NCBI RefSeq assembly: GCF_001680005.1
Contig: NC_033558.1
Span: 1,083,334 to 1,147,333, forward strand
Origin: Plasmodium coatneyi
Lineage: Eukaryota; Apicomplexa; Aconoidasida; Haemosporida; Plasmodiidae
Length of the DNA: 64,000 nucleotides
Direction: 5' to 3'
Of this stretch, positions 22,601 to 35,751 are shown in pieces. Both the position numbers and the translations under genes were made by a program. Under the pieces are notes generated by a model that saw only the letters and a list, made by a program, of their open reading frames with translations, ran no database searches and was not told where the DNA came from. The stretch's first letter is position 1; each line of letters starts with the position of its first letter.

Positions 22601-25600
22601 TTTTGCAAAGTTAACGCTATTCGTGTCATTAATGTTTAGGAGGAGCGCATTTTTAAACGACCCAGTTGGGACCGCACCTCTGATGAGATTCTCGTATATG
22701 TGTAAGCAATATTTTTTAAAATAAGTAAAGAGACTGTTGTTTTGCTGATCGGTGTGGTAGTATAACTGCCGAAGAGAGTTATTCAGTTTGGAACAATTTT
22801 TATCTTTACCGTTGGAGAAAATTTGGGACAATCTTTTTTCTATTTTTTTCTTCTCACAATCGTTTAGAATATAATAATTGGGAAAGTACTCACTAACGTG
22901 TTTCGTTAGACATTTTATATGCTTGGTTATTCCTCCGAGGACTTTCTTTTTTCCATCATTTGCATTTTCCAGAAGTTTGATAATTTCGAAATCATCAGAA
23001 AGGTTGTCAAATATATCTGAGTTGTTGGCACTGGATGACAAGTAACTCATGGCTTTTTCTTCCTCTTTGTAATATCCGCTTGGGTAGTCCACAACGTTTG
23101 TTTTGTTTCCCCTTTTGCTTCCATAACTGTGAGAGGAGGAATTGCTCGTTCTTTTTTTTCTGGTCCGTTTTGACTTTTGTGCGTAGCTTTTCCGTCTGTA
23201 TTTTTTTTTACTTCCTTGTGGGTGGGTATCCTTTTCCGTGTAGCTCAGTTGGTAACCATGCTGAGAGGAGTCGCCCTCTTCGGGGTAGGAATCGTCCCCA
23301 TAGGGATCATCCGCATATTGATCATCATCGTAGTGATCCTCCTCGAAGTTTTCAAAATCGTAGGGATCACCTTCCCCGTATTGGTTCCCTCCGATGGGGT
23401 CATGTCCAGTGTGGGCGTCCTCATCTCCCAGTATGTAGTTATTACACGCGTACAGGATCATTTCCCCTTTGAGGAATTTATGCACATAATAGTTTAAGTC
23501 GAAAATTGTTAGGTTCTTCTGGAAGTAGTGCTTCGTGCATTCTCCATTAGAACTTGCGTTCGTGAAGTTATCATTTTGCATGACGTGGTACGTGTCGTGG
23601 GAAGGGACCGGGCATTCCCTGTAATTATTAGTATGGCTGCTCAAATTGTTTAGCAAGGGGTATACATTCGACTGATCGTTGAACGTGCCATGTTTGTAAC
23701 CGTTCTGCAGCGTGGAACTACTCGGAAAATTCTGAAAATGCGCTCCCCCCTCTTTTATACCATCTTCATCGTCATACACCGCATCGATGTGGCAGAGTAA
23801 CTCCCCTAACTGACAGTTTAGGATGTTCTCCCTTCTGTGCAATGAACCTGCTTGGACATACTGCGAACTTTTTTTAGAGTGGTAAACCCCATACAGGTAC
23901 ATAATATCCACAACATTGTCCAGGAAACATTTCTTCAAAAATAGAGATAATTTCTTCTTGTAAAAAATGGATTTATAAATATGGTAAGAATACACATTGT
24001 CGCACACAAGGTCATTGGCAATGTAGTATGATAAGACGTAGGATGTATCCACGAGGTAATTTCTTTTTTTTATAAATCTGAGGGCATTTTTTATGTCCTT
24101 CATTTTTTGAAAATACAAGGGTTTTGTAATTTCCCTGTACAGTGCGTACTGATCCCCATAATTTATTATAAAAATTTTTAACAAATTTACAAGCGAAATA
24201 AATTTAAAGTGGAAAATATTTTTTATGTACTTATCGTAGTAATAATTGATGTTGCTGTAGGTAGAGTTGTATATGTGCGTTTCAAAGTAGTTCAGAATAC
24301 ACCTAGCCAAATTTTCATTCGACAAAATGAAAAAATAGTGAACAATGTTCTTCTTGAAATAGAGAAATAGCCTTTTCTGGATATACATGCAAACGTTTTG
24401 TTTGAATTTTCCGATCATCATATTGTTTGCCTTAATCCATATGCTCTTCCTGTACGGTTGGGAGTTCGTCCTATTTTTTAGATGGTATATTACGTGGAAT
24501 TTTCTCAGCTGCATGGAGGCAAAATTGTTGGGATGGTCAGGCATTTCCGAAGGGGAGTGTACTAGTGCCACTCTTTGCTTGTTACGGCGTTTCAATTCGT
24601 TCTTTTTATGGTAAGGACTTGGGTGTGTTGTGGTGATGGTACTGCGCAGTCGCCCTTTTTTCCTTCGCTCCTTCGAATATTTGTTCTTCGCGTGGAATTT
24701 CTTTTTTTCGTTTGAGGAGGATGCCCCGGTTACTCCTCCTCCTTCGTTTGAAATATCACCTGGGATGTTCCTATCCATTTCGTCATTATCTTTGATCGAT
24801 AATGTCCACCCGGATGGGGAATAATTTTCTCCATTTTGACGTTCCTTTTTTTTTTTCTCTTTTTCCAAATATATCTGTGACATGGCTAGCTTCACAATTA
24901 CAGTTACGAAATAAATGTAGACTATTCGCAGGGAATATTTTACCTTCACATTTTCTATGAAATTGTTTAAATTTTTGGAGTTCCCCTTTTTACAGCTGCT
25001 TAGGGGAAGATTGGTAGGCTTCCCACAGTGTGTAGCGTCGGCCTTATCTCGCTTAGCAATAATTTCTGTATGTTCTCTCTTCATGTGCGCAGATTCTTGG
25101 TGCAGCAGCTTAATCTCTTCAGACGAATTGACTGCTCCCCTTTGGTGATTCATTTGTGGCCCCTTCTCCAACTGTTCTTTAAATGCATCGCGGGGGGCTG
25201 CAATTTGGGTTTTGCACATTTTGGCGGTTTGATCAATATAACGCAGAGGGTTGGATTCACCTATCCCTATGGTATTCTTCCCCCTAGGTGCGGTGGCCAG
25301 ATTGAGGATATTCAAATGGTTGTCAAAATTGTTGGGCGAGAAGACGCTAGAGTTTCCTTTGACTCTATTTTTGATCTTCAAAAAATCGCTCAGCTTCTTA
25401 TGTATCATTTGCTTCGAATTTGAAAAGAAGGAAATGAGGTCTGAAAAATTCCTGTTCACATTATGCACATTGGATATGTGGCTGAGCAAATCGTTTTTAA
25501 AAAAATATACGTTGTTGCAGAAGGGGCATGAAAAGGACAGGTCCCTCTGTGTCATGGTTGCACCCCCATTTTTTTCTTTACTGTACCAATCGTAAAAGAT

Positions 25601-28600
25601 GGAAAAGTATTTTTCAATATTAACTCTAGACACGTTATATGATTCCCTAAATGTGTTGTATTCCCTGTAGGTTGTTAAATTTTCGGCTAGCTTAGAATTT
25701 GAAATATTTTTTTTTTTCACTTTTTTAACTAAGCTTATGAAAAGATTTCTGAGTTTCCTCGTTAGGAATAATTGGTTGGTGTATGCATTGTGCAGCAGGA
25801 GAAACTTCAGTCCTTTGTTTCTAATTTTGGAGCTCTTGAGAATGTCTTGCAGGGTCAGTTTTTCGCTCGCGTTTTTTTGCAGGTGTCCATCTACGAGGAA
25901 TTTCTTGAATCGTTCAACGAGCAGCTGAAAGGGGGAAAACAAAAAGAGCGGCGAATGTGTACCTTATGGATATACACTTTTGCGATTATTTAATCAAACG
26001 TAGCACAAAAAGGTGGATGGCGAGCTCAACCCGAATGGACACCAATTAATGGAAACTTACATATACGTTGTAGTAGTATTCTTCGAAGTGGTTGTAGCGA
26101 AGCATGTTGTAGATGCGCAATTTCTTTTTACCCTTTTTGGACGCGAACAAATGAATGCTAACGTTTTGCTTGATAAGAATTTGCAAATTGTTTTTTTTTA
26201 AATCTACGAAGGATAAATTAAGTTCCCTACTTTTTGGATGTGAACCAACGCTCGGTTTCCATTTGTGAGGAAGATTTTTATTCATGTCTTTAAATTTGAG
26301 TTTTACTAAATTCATGTTACACAGAAATTTTAGCTTTCTGTAGAGGAAAAAGAACACGCATATTTTGTCATTGCTTTTGATAACGTTGATGTCGTCTTGG
26401 CACAAATGGTCACTGTTTATTTTTTCATCTGGCTTATCCCTGGATGGCGTGTTTTTCTGTACTCCATGCGTAGTGGTACTCTGTGTGGGTGTTTCCGCCT
26501 CGGTTGTGTATAGGGGTGGGGATGTCATATGGGTCGATGTTTTTCCCTTTGTTTCGAATGTGCTGATTGGTGAATTGAGGAAATGCGAATGATCATTCTT
26601 TTTTTGGAGAAAACTTTCGATCATGCGCTGCTTGTTACAATTTAGTGAAGAATAGGACGTCAAAAATTCGAACAAAATTGGGGGTAAATCTTTCATTCTC
26701 TTTTTTCGTTTTTCACGTAGGAGATAATTTTCGATATAATTGAGTTTGCATCCCACGCTGATGATTTTTAGGTATTCGTCTAGGTAGAGATTTTTCAAAA
26801 TGTCCTTCACGGTTAGTGTGTTGCTGCTTCGTTTGGAGGCTACTTTATGGACCCTTTTAAGGGAAGATTTCCTTTTCATTTTTTGTATATATGATAATTT
26901 CCTCTTTTTTGGGTTATCCGGATTTGGAGTTAGTACAGCCTGTGCGTTACAATCGTTTGCCTTTTCTGCAGTGTGCGTTTTTATTGCCCTTTTCCTTTTC
27001 CTCTTTAATATCCTTATTAAGCATTTATGGAAATATTTATATCTGGTCATTTTTGAAAAGATGTACCCGTTGAAGTAGTTTATGCTGTAGGAGAATTCCT
27101 GGGTGGTTTTAAAATTTTGAAAAACATTGCTGGTTTTTATTTTTTTGCTAATAATTTGATTTTCCTTACACTTAAAGGCTGATTCGTTTAGAATGTCAAT
27201 ATAGAGCACGTTGCTGGCCATTCCTTTTTTGTTTAAACTTATGGCAGCGTTGTTGTTGCGACTGAGTTGTTTACAGGTTTTGTTATCTTGTGCTTCTCCT
27301 ATGGGCTGTCCCCCTCTGGAAATCTCGTTTGTATCATTCAGTGTGTAATTTATGCCACTTTTATTGAAGTGGTAGGGAATTACTTCCCCATTTTCGCCAC
27401 TAGGTTGTTTGTTTGCAATCTGACATATTTGGTGCGACTGATCCATTTTTCCTCTTTTATGAATCGATTGCGTTGAAGGTGTGTCCATTTTTCGTTTGCT
27501 GCTTCGGTTCGCTACTTCCACAGATGCGAATGAATTTATCATGGTGCTATTCGGAATTGAGGCGGACAGGCTAGAACACGTTTGGTCATATATACCTTTT
27601 GTCCCATGGAGGTTATTATTGGGGGCACTTATATTCGCTTCTCCATTGCAGAGTGTGGTGTGCCACATATTGGGGTCTTCACATGTAGCTGAAAAATTGT
27701 TCGATGTCACTCCCCCCTGGTGACCATTTTCAGGATACTTCGTCAGATCGATGAAATCATCTTGCATTGACTTTTCCCGGTTGGAGGAAAAATAAGCAGG
27801 ATCGACCTCGTTACTATACACCTGTGCCGTCAAGTCGGGATCATCCTTCGTGGGGACGCCCCCCTGCTGCGTAGAATCTGTAGCACTTTTCGCTTTCTCG
27901 TTGAAAATATTAACGGTGTATTTAAACTTTTTACTAATAACGTTACCACTGGATATGTTATAATATTCTGTTTTCTCCTTGTTCGTTTTATCATTAGGGT
28001 TGGCGTGCTTGTACGACGAAATGGCATAGTCCTGTTGAATTTTTGCATACAAATCGTTGGATTGCTTTTCAGACAATACATTCGAATCGTAGAAGTAGTA
28101 CTTAACCGTTTTGCTGTTAAGAAGGGTGTATTTTTTAAAAAAGGCATTAATTTTGGTGGAGTAATTAAAAAGCCTTTGAACGGATTTTCTGTCAATCGTC
28201 CTTCCATTGTTTTCTATGGTGATAAATAAATCTTGGAGATACCGAAATGTAGTCACCTTGGAACTTAGCAAAAAGTGGCAAAAAATGAACAGCCTCTTAA
28301 TAAAGAGGTTACTTTTTAACTTGGTCGTATCTTCCATGAAGTATTTAATAAAATTGATGTCTTTTTCGGATGAGTCTACCTTATTCAAGGTTGTTTCTCC
28401 CATTGCGCACATTTCATCCTTTGCCGATTCATTTGCAGTGATACCTTGACTCTTCTGCTTCCTCCCCTTTGCACTGTTGCATTTTGGGGTGGAATTACTG
28501 ATGTTCCGTTGAAGAACAAATTTTAAGTAGTAAAAGAAATGAAAACTGCACGTGTATAAATCATACTTATCTTCAAAAGTTTTGAAGTTCTTCACATAAT

Positions 28601-31037
28601 GGTCAAAAAAATCTTTATAGTTTCCGAAATTGTCCACTGAGTTCTCCTTCTTCGGTATGATGTAGGTCAGCACGTTTATGTCTATTTCGTTCACGGTGTT
28701 TATATAGTTTAACACATTTAAGGACTCGTTTAATTTGTTAAATTGTATGTGACTAAAATTTTCTTGTGTGACGTTGTTATTGTTTAATTTTTCGATCGAT
28801 TGGTGGATACATACAGTGTGGTCATCCATCGGGAGGGCACTTCTGTTTTGGTCTAGTGAGGCGTTCACCATTTGGTCAATTTTAGGAAATTTTCTGTTCC
28901 CTTTTAAGGATAAATCATCTATCATTTTTTCCCCCCCCGGAACTGCTTCGTCATTTTTTACTACACCTTGCAACGTTTGATTACCCTTGTAGGCAAGGGC
29001 TTGCGGCTTTTTCTGCACATATTGGTAAATGTAATTGTCAATAAATCGGTACATAAAGCTTTTGTCCTTCCTTTCTGGAATTTTTACAACTTCCTTATTT
29101 CGAACCAGCTTGCTAAGGAAGGTGTTCGTTTTTTTAATGGACATGAGGAGTACCTGTGATATTTCCTTGGTTGTCATTCCCTTTATCCCTTTGCTCATAA
29201 TTAGGTACTTAATTTTGTTATATAGTGAGAGGTGGTTCAAGAGTAAATTCTTATTCTTAACAGAGTGGTTGGTGTAGGTGTTGTTATCCGAATCGCTGTC
29301 TGTGGAAGAGGCAGACGATTGTGAGGAGGACGATTTATTGTTTCCATCTTCAATCGTTTTGTTAATTTCTTCGGTTTGCTTCGGCAAATCCTCATCTTTT
29401 TTATTTCCATAGAGAAAGGAAAATTCCGAATCGCTTGATTCTTCTTTCCCGTTATGCGAGCTGGAGTAATAATCCGTGTCGTTAAGTCTATGGTGGATGT
29501 TTAAATCCATGTAGCTTTTAAACTCGTTTATTTGCAAATTGCTGTTTTTTTCATTCACGAAGATGTTTTCTTCGTCCCCCAAGGTGCTGTCTCTGGTTTG
29601 TGGCGCGTCCACGGTACTTTCGTTTGGATAGACCCGCGTGGGGAAGTGGCTCATGGAGGTTGAATCTCCATTTGGTGCACTTTGGTTTGTTGGGAGGCAT
29701 GCCGTTCTCCGTATGGTGTAACCTTCCGAGCTGTTGGACGTCCCATGAAGGTCACTCTTCGCAGGGAGGTGCTGTGCCGACTGGGTGGAGGTGTTCCCCC
29801 TTTTTAGGTGTATCCCCAGTTGGTCCCACGCATTCGCTTTGGTAACGTTACTCCCGAAGAACTCATTTTTGAATTCAATTTTCTGGACATAATCTTCGCA
29901 CATCAAGTAGCAAGATTTGTTTATAAATTTGATGAGGTAATCATAGTTGTAGTAAAACAAAATGAGAAAGTTAATTATATTGTCGTAATTTATTTTATCT
30001 TTATTTTCATAATTTAAATAGCAATTTTCGTACGATGAGTGGATTTTAATTTTGCACATTATTATTTTTTTTTTGCAAATTAGGTGGGACAAAATAGAGT
30101 TGAATATCTTCAGCGCCTTTTTAATTTGTATATAATAGTACGGGTTGTACACAATTAGCAGTTTGAAAAATATGAGGGATAGAATTTTCTGTGGTATTAT
30201 AATAAACTTGTTTAGGAGGTGCAAAATAATTTTATTTATCGAAAGGACATTCTGAGAGTATAGCAAGTTCTTTATAAATATGGGGAGCAAATTGTATATA
30301 AAATAAATGTTAAAGTAAAGGATGTAGGAGGGGTTTAACTTTATGGTATTGTTGCTGCTGCTAGTGTGGGTGTTGTGGTTGCTATAATCTAGGGTTTTCT
30401 CCAAATTGTTTATGTTGATGCTTATTTTTTTTATTAGTAAATACTGGAATAAAACTTTTAGGTGGTAGTGCACCATCTTGACATCCATGTTGAGGTATTT
30501 GGCCAGAGAGCTTTGAATGAGTCCGTTATACTTGCCAGAAATGATGTACAGGAGGATCAATATTTTCTCTTTACACTCTTTAATTCTTTCGTAGTAAAAC
30601 AGATTGTGCTTGTTGTATATGTAGATGTTGTTTATGTAGAGGCTAAACTGAGTGGCTGTATTTAGGATGACATTTGGGTCTTCTTCCGGGGGAAATTCAA
30701 TATTGTTGTTGTATTGATCTAGGTGGACTCTACAATTGTCTACCCGCGGATTGTCAGGTTCCCCAGGCGTGGGTACCTTCTTCCCCTGTTGTGATATGCT
30801 TACATCATTGCAGTAGTACAAAAGACGCACTACTTCTCTCTTCATGTGCACATCCATGGGTACGTTTTTATTTCTCTCCAAATTTTCGAATAACTCCTGC
30901 AGCGTTATGCAGTAGTCAACTTGATTCTGACTGTTATTATCACTGTCCTCTTTTTTTTTACTATAAGAGGTTCTTTCCTTTTTGTTGAAACTCGTGCAGA
31001 GTTCATCAAAAATGTATTTCAACAAAACTCGATCCAT
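19632..31037 (-). CDS. Putative TFIIIC largest (B-block-binding, Tau138/GTF3C1-like) subunit, 3 exons, ~3646 residues
   Basis: Three long ORFs are one gene: exons 31037-26061, 25924-20504 and 20174-19632. The first donor is TAT/GTAAGT, the second acceptor CCCCCTTTCAG, and all joins are phase 0. TFIIIC recruits TFIIIB and RNA polymerase III to tRNA and similar genes by binding the internal B box. Residues ~155-205 form a winged helix with the family pattern of the B-block-binding domain (YNGLIQSSLAKYLNMD, then YHLKVLFQYLLIKK). A second winged-helix-like segment lies at roughly 600-670 (KGMTTKEISQVLLMS), and a third conserved block reads NNGRTIDRKSVQRLF. Exon 2 begins with a C2H2 zinc finger (Cys1792, Cys1795, His1808, His1813). 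Long Asn/Asp/Lys/Ser inserts, typical of Plasmodium, explain the great size. Assignment rests on the winged helices only; the exon joins are firmer than the name. Confidence 0.65.
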
Positions 31038-32645
31038 TGTGCAGTTTGGTATTATGCGGTGAGCAAAGCATTAAGTCGAAGATTTGCAGAACGGAGGATA
31101 TTCCTTCGATATGGGATAGAAGCAGTGGCACATTTAAACTGTCCACTAGTTAGGCACATAAACATGTCTTAAACAAACATATGGGAAGGAGTGAGCCAAA
31201 TTTAAAAAAACAATTCACGTTACGAGAAACAAAAAATTATAATGGGAGAATGGAAGCTACTCTAGACAAACACGCTTGAGCACAAACTGAAGAGACCTTT
31301 TGGTGTGGCATCCCCGTGGGGCGTACCTCTCATTGATTGACAAACTAGATGCATTGAAAGAGTGGCAAAAAAAAAAATAAATAAACGACATGGACACAAA
31401 ATGAGCGAAAAATGACAAAACAAAGAGGTAATTTCCCTCACAAATGGGGGTCAAACTAGCTGAACTAATTTAACCTTAAAAAAAAAGGCACACGGGTTGT
31501 ATGCAACCATTTCGGATGAAATAGGGGACTGAACAAAAAAAAAAAAAAAAATATATTCAAATTGCTTCAAAATTACAGAGTGGGAGATATTCCCATTTTT
31601 AAATTATGTTGTTATTAGGTAAGCACTGTGTACGTGGGATAATTAGCGGCGCTTTGTTCTGCCCCCTTTGCAAATGCAGGGGGGAGAAATGGAAAATAGG
31701 AGCATACGCCATTACGTAAGGGGTGGCAGAAGTAGTGTGATGCGTTGTTACATCAGCGGCGATATAAATACGGCCATGCGTTGCCACATATATGTCCTAT
31801 TATATGGGACACAAACTGAGTTATATAAGGCATAAATGGCAACATAACGCGGAAATGTCATATAAGTAGCTAATGGACGTTTCCATCCATTTTGCCATAC
31901 ATTCGTGTGGTACAGTTTGGAGTTTTTTTCTCAGTTTATTATTTTTTTTTTTCTATTAATATGCTCTGGCACGCGCGAGAAAAACCAAGGGGATGGTTTC
32001 TTAAAGTGCGATTTGCATGGCCGGCGTGAGCATTTACATGAACACGTACGTGCGCGCGATGTGCGAATGTACGTGTGGGACATATGTAACATTTATATGC
32101 ACGTGTTTATGCAAACATTTTTTGGAGTGTTTTTTTTTTTTTTTCCATTTTTGGAATGTAGTGCGTCACTATTTTGTTTTATGTGCTTTTTATTTAACTT
32201 CACATTTAACCCAAATTTTTGCGAACCACTATTTTTGTGCTGCCGAACCTGTGGCAGCATAGGAGAAGAGTATGTAAAGAAAGATGCTGCGTGATTGGAA
32301 ATAATTTTCCACCTGTAATTTTTTTTTTTTCCCCATCCTTTTGCGGGGCTTCACATAAGGCATATGATACGACTCCAAGCAGCATCCAGCGGGATGTAAT
32401 ACGGGCAGTCATTTTAGCCGCCCACCATTTTGTCCCTACTTAAGTATCGACGCCTGTGAAAAAGTGGGACATGGAAAATCTTGCTTTATTTTGTGCGAAT
32501 ACGTTTGAAGTTACATAAATATGCATCATACGAATGGTTGGCAAAAATATTTGTGGTTGTGTGCCCCCCGAAATTGGCCTTTAATGGGAATATATCCCTA
32601 TATTGTGGCCCCAATAAAGGCCAGTAGGAACCCATATGGTTGCAC

Positions 32646-32681
<36 letters not shown>

Positions 32682-32955
32682 CACTTATGAGATCGTAATG
32701 GTACTGGCACCACCTCCGACTGTATCCACACTCGCGACGCGAAACTTATAACCTGTTCAGCCACTCCCCCTGTGGGGAATACGTTTCCCGTGCAAACAGT
32801 TCGATTTTTCAAAAAGGGAAATCGCACAAACTGGGAATACTGATTTAGGCTTGTGTAAAACGGTGATATAAACTGCTATAATATGGTTGTATTGTAAGAA
32901 TGTGCTCTTTTTCATTTTTTTTTTTCTGTCACATTTCGCCCATTTTGTCTGAAGT
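31038..32955. other. Divergent intergenic region, 1.9 kb
   Basis: This lies between the TFIIIC-like gene (-) and the GatC-like gene (+), so it should carry both promoters. No gene is supported. A TA dinucleotide run lies at 32652-32679. 32030-32060 holds a short GC-richer patch (acgtgcgcgcgatgtgcg). Short ORFs around 31905-32443 have no consistent exon phase. Confidence 0.5.
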
Positions 32956-34026
32956 ATGGAATTAAGAGTTATTGCGTTATTGCTTTTCCTATTTTCCATT
33001 CATCCTGTTGAGAGCTATGCTTTGAAAAAAAAATTTGCATTTTTGTTCGGCCGTAAGTGGGCGCCCCAGAGGAACACGCAGCTACGGCTTAAAATTAACG
33101 ATTTCATTAATTTTAAAGGTAAACAAAGAAAAATAAATGAGAAAAATGCGAACAATGCAGTGGCAAGTGTGTGTCTATGCACGTAAAGTTGTGTGTACCT
33201 ACTAAATGGAACATCCATAAATATCCCACCTGCCTGCGACACATAATAAAATTGGCGTTTTTTTGTTGACAAAGTAGACAAGGAGGAGCTGAAAAAGGAA
33301 ATTGTGACTCATGCGAGGAGAATATCCTTAGATTTGAGTGACGAACAGGTAAAAATAACGGAAAATAACGAAAGAAAAGAAGAAAAATGATTGTGCCTTC
33401 GCAAAATGATCACATCGAAAATGCGATGCGAATCTCTTACGTTTCATTTTTGCAGATAAATAATATAGGAAACAATTTATATGAGTTTTTTTCCTTTCTG
33501 AAGTTGAAGGATATAAGAATAGTAAACAAAAAAAATCGGCAAAAAAATGTCCAAAAGGAGAATACACATGACAAACACGTGCGTGGATATGTATACATTC
33601 ATGGACGTGTAGTGATGCATGTGTTGTTGTGCACTTATGAGTAGGTATGTGCACGCGGATTGGGAAAAAATTTCCCCGTGAAAAAATTACATTCTCGTTT
33701 CACCTCTTTAAAGGGAGTACGACAGGGAAGGAGTGAACGAAGCGGGAAGCCATTGCCACTAAGTTGGGAGGACAACAAATATGAAGAAGTAGGGTGGAGG
33801 GTTTTCACCTCCATTTAAAGCTCTCTCTGTATAGAACAAATAGGGGCTTGCATATAAGTACATATGTATATGTAATTATATGTGCGCAGTTTTTCGTTTA
33901 ATTGTAACAACTAAAAAATTTTTAACATGTCTTTTATTTTTTTTTTTTTTTTCCCAGTTTCACACACAAAATATGAGAAAGGAAGGAGATTATTATGTTG
34001 AGGATTCGAACAGTTACTCCAATTAA
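32956..34026 (+). CDS. gatC: Candidate apicoplast GatC (glutamyl-tRNA(Gln) amidotransferase subunit C), 5 exons, 148 residues
   Basis: GatC stabilises GatA/GatB, which turns Glu-tRNA(Gln) into Gln-tRNA(Gln). Exons: 32956-33118, 33275-33348, 33456-33521, 33714-33788 and 33958-34026; all phases agree. Residues 1-20 are a signal peptide (VIALLLFLFSIHPVES) and 21-50 a basic stretch like an apicoplast transit peptide. Residues ~55-101 match the GatC helical start: VDKEELKKEI, then THARRISLDLSDEQ, then NNLYEFFSFLKLKDI, in the pattern of bacterial A-R-L-x-L-S-x-E-E and L-x-x-I-L-x-F. The last exon has NMRKEGDYYVEDS, placed like the bacterial M/L-R-E-D segment. Exon 4 (GKPLPLSWEDNKYEE) is the least certain; exon 3 might instead run to 33578. 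The protein is short and GatC is poorly conserved, so another small helical apicoplast protein remains possible. Confidence 0.45.
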
Positions 34027-34587
34027 GCAAAGCCATTTTTTTGATGGACATTTTCTTGATTTCTTTGTAAAATAAGAATGTAATATTTGAAAAAGGTTCA
34101 TATATTTGGAATACATGCTAGCGTACGCTGTGGAAATATTGAAGGCTCATTATTTGGGGTCTTGTACAAACATCACAATTTAAACACCCCCATATTTTGT
34201 ACTATCATCGTCGATGAATTCATTTCTGCATACTTTTTCATTCTGAATTGGTTTGATTTAATGGCGTTTTTTTAATGTGTGCATCCCCATATGCGGTGCA
34301 ATTGCGCCCAATGATGTTTAAACATAATCGCATCAGTTTATAAAATATGTTGTAAATTTTGGTACTTCTGCGTGTTTTACTTTTATGTAGAACTTTTTTC
34401 CTATGGGTTACTTTCAATTCGGAAATTTTTCAACACTTTCGTTCCCCCATCTGTACGTTATCATTTCGTTTTGAAATACACAAAAAAAAAAAAAGAAAGA
34501 GAGTTCGACGAGACATTATATATTATTTTTTTTCCTATAAATTTTATTTTATTTTTGCATAAGTGCTTGGATGTTTTGGTTCCTGAG

Positions 34588-35673
34588 TCAGCGCTCATTT
34601 CTCCACCTTTTTCTTTTGCGTTCGCTATCACTTCGCCTGTCTCTACCTTCATCTATTTCTCGCGGCTGTTCCCATCGCCGTCGCTTCTCTCGCTCTGGTT
34701 CCATTCGCCGCTGATTTTCTCCTTTCCCACTTCGCCCATTGCTAACGTCACTTCTACTACCACTGCTATATTCATTGTCACTTTTTTCTTTCCTCTTCTT
34801 TTTCGACTTTGAAATCCTAGAACGATGACGACCACTGCCACTGTCGCTTTCGCTTCTAATTCCGCTATCACGTCCGCTGTCAGTTTCACTTCCGCGTTCA
34901 GTGCTCTCCCCTCTTCTTCTTTTCCCATGCCGACGTGCATCCCAAACTCTTTCCTTGACTGATTCATCACTTCTCCCGCGATCCCTCTTTCTCGATTTTC
35001 TCATTCTCCTTTCCTCTTCCGATTCGGACTCTGCATCTGAGTTGACCTGTCTTTCTTTCCTTTCCTTTTTATGTTTTTTTTTTTCTTTTCGTTCCTTTTC
35101 TCTTTTTCTTTCCCTTTTTTCCTTACTCTTTTCTTTCCTTCTTTTTTTCACTCGTCTTTTTTCCATTTTTTTTTCTTCCCTCCTTCTTTTCTTCCTGTCT
35201 TTCTCCTTTTCTCTTGATCGCACGACGTCCTCCTCACTTGACGAGCTGTTGCCTGATTTGCCGCTTTGTCTATTAAGCGCATTATCTTCGGGCATTTCCC
35301 TATTGCGCTGCAACTGCAAGAGTCTCTTTTGTTCATCCATCATTTTTTTCTTTTGAAATTCCATTTTTTTAATAATAGTTAGTGGATCTTCTCTGATTTT
35401 ATTCAAATGGTCTACATTATTTTTTTGTTTTACGATTTCCTTTTTGGCTTCTTCTTCTTGTTCGATTAACTTTTGCATATCAATTTTTTTCCCCAATAAA
35501 TATTCTTCCTGTTCCTTGGCCTCCTTCTCTTCCTTCGTTTCGTACATCCATAGTATGTCTTCATCTACTACATCATTAATGTTGTTCGCTTTCTTTTCTC
35601 TTTTTTGTTTTTTCTCGGTGTACAGTTGGCATATTTTGCCATATTCTTCCATGTCATTGTAAAGGTTCTCCAT
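34588..35673 (-). CDS. CWC25: Pre-mRNA-splicing factor CWC25 homolog, N-terminal exon unresolved
   Basis: CWC25 joins the catalytic spliceosome before the first transesterification. Family landmarks are in order: DEDILWMYET (family LDWMY), EEYLLGKKIDMQKLIE (family DEYLLG-x-x-ID) and HLNKIREDPLTIIKKME (family KIREDPL-x-IIRKKE). They are followed by a long Lys/Arg/Glu/Ser tail with RS- and RD-like repeats, as in other splicing factors. The open frame reaches back to 35751 without an ATG; the first ATG is at 35673 (MENLYNDMEEYG). The usual N-terminal GGGDLN-K motif is absent and TNKPFNT just upstream of that ATG looks like the end of that region, so a short upstream exon is probably missing from this model. 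Confidence 0.75.
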   Translation of the reverse strand: MENLYNDMEEYGKICQLYTEKKQKREKKANNINDVVDEDILWMYETKEEKEAKEQEEYLLGKKIDMQKLIEQEEEAKKEIVKQKNNVDHLNKIREDPLTIIKKMEFQKKKMMDEQKRLLQLQRNREMPEDNALNRQSGKSGNSSSSEEDVVRSREKEKDRKKRRREEKKMEKRRVKKRRKEKSKEKRERKREKERKEKKKHKKERKERQVNSDAESESEEERRMRKSRKRDRGRSDESVKERVWDARRHGKRRRGESTERGSETDSGRDSGIRSESDSGSGRHRSRISKSKKKRKEKSDNEYSSGSRSDVSNGRSGKGENQRRMEPEREKRRRWEQPREIDEGRDRRSDSERKRKRWRNER

Positions 35674-35751
35674 TGTGTTGAATGGCTTGTTCGTGAGCGG
35701 TGGTTGCAGTGGTTGCGGTGACTGTGGCGTGGAATAAAATGGGCGCTCCAC

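Noticed and set aside
32219..32443. Possible exon pair with a GTATGT donor
   Set aside because: The upstream piece has neither a start codon nor an acceptor in frame.
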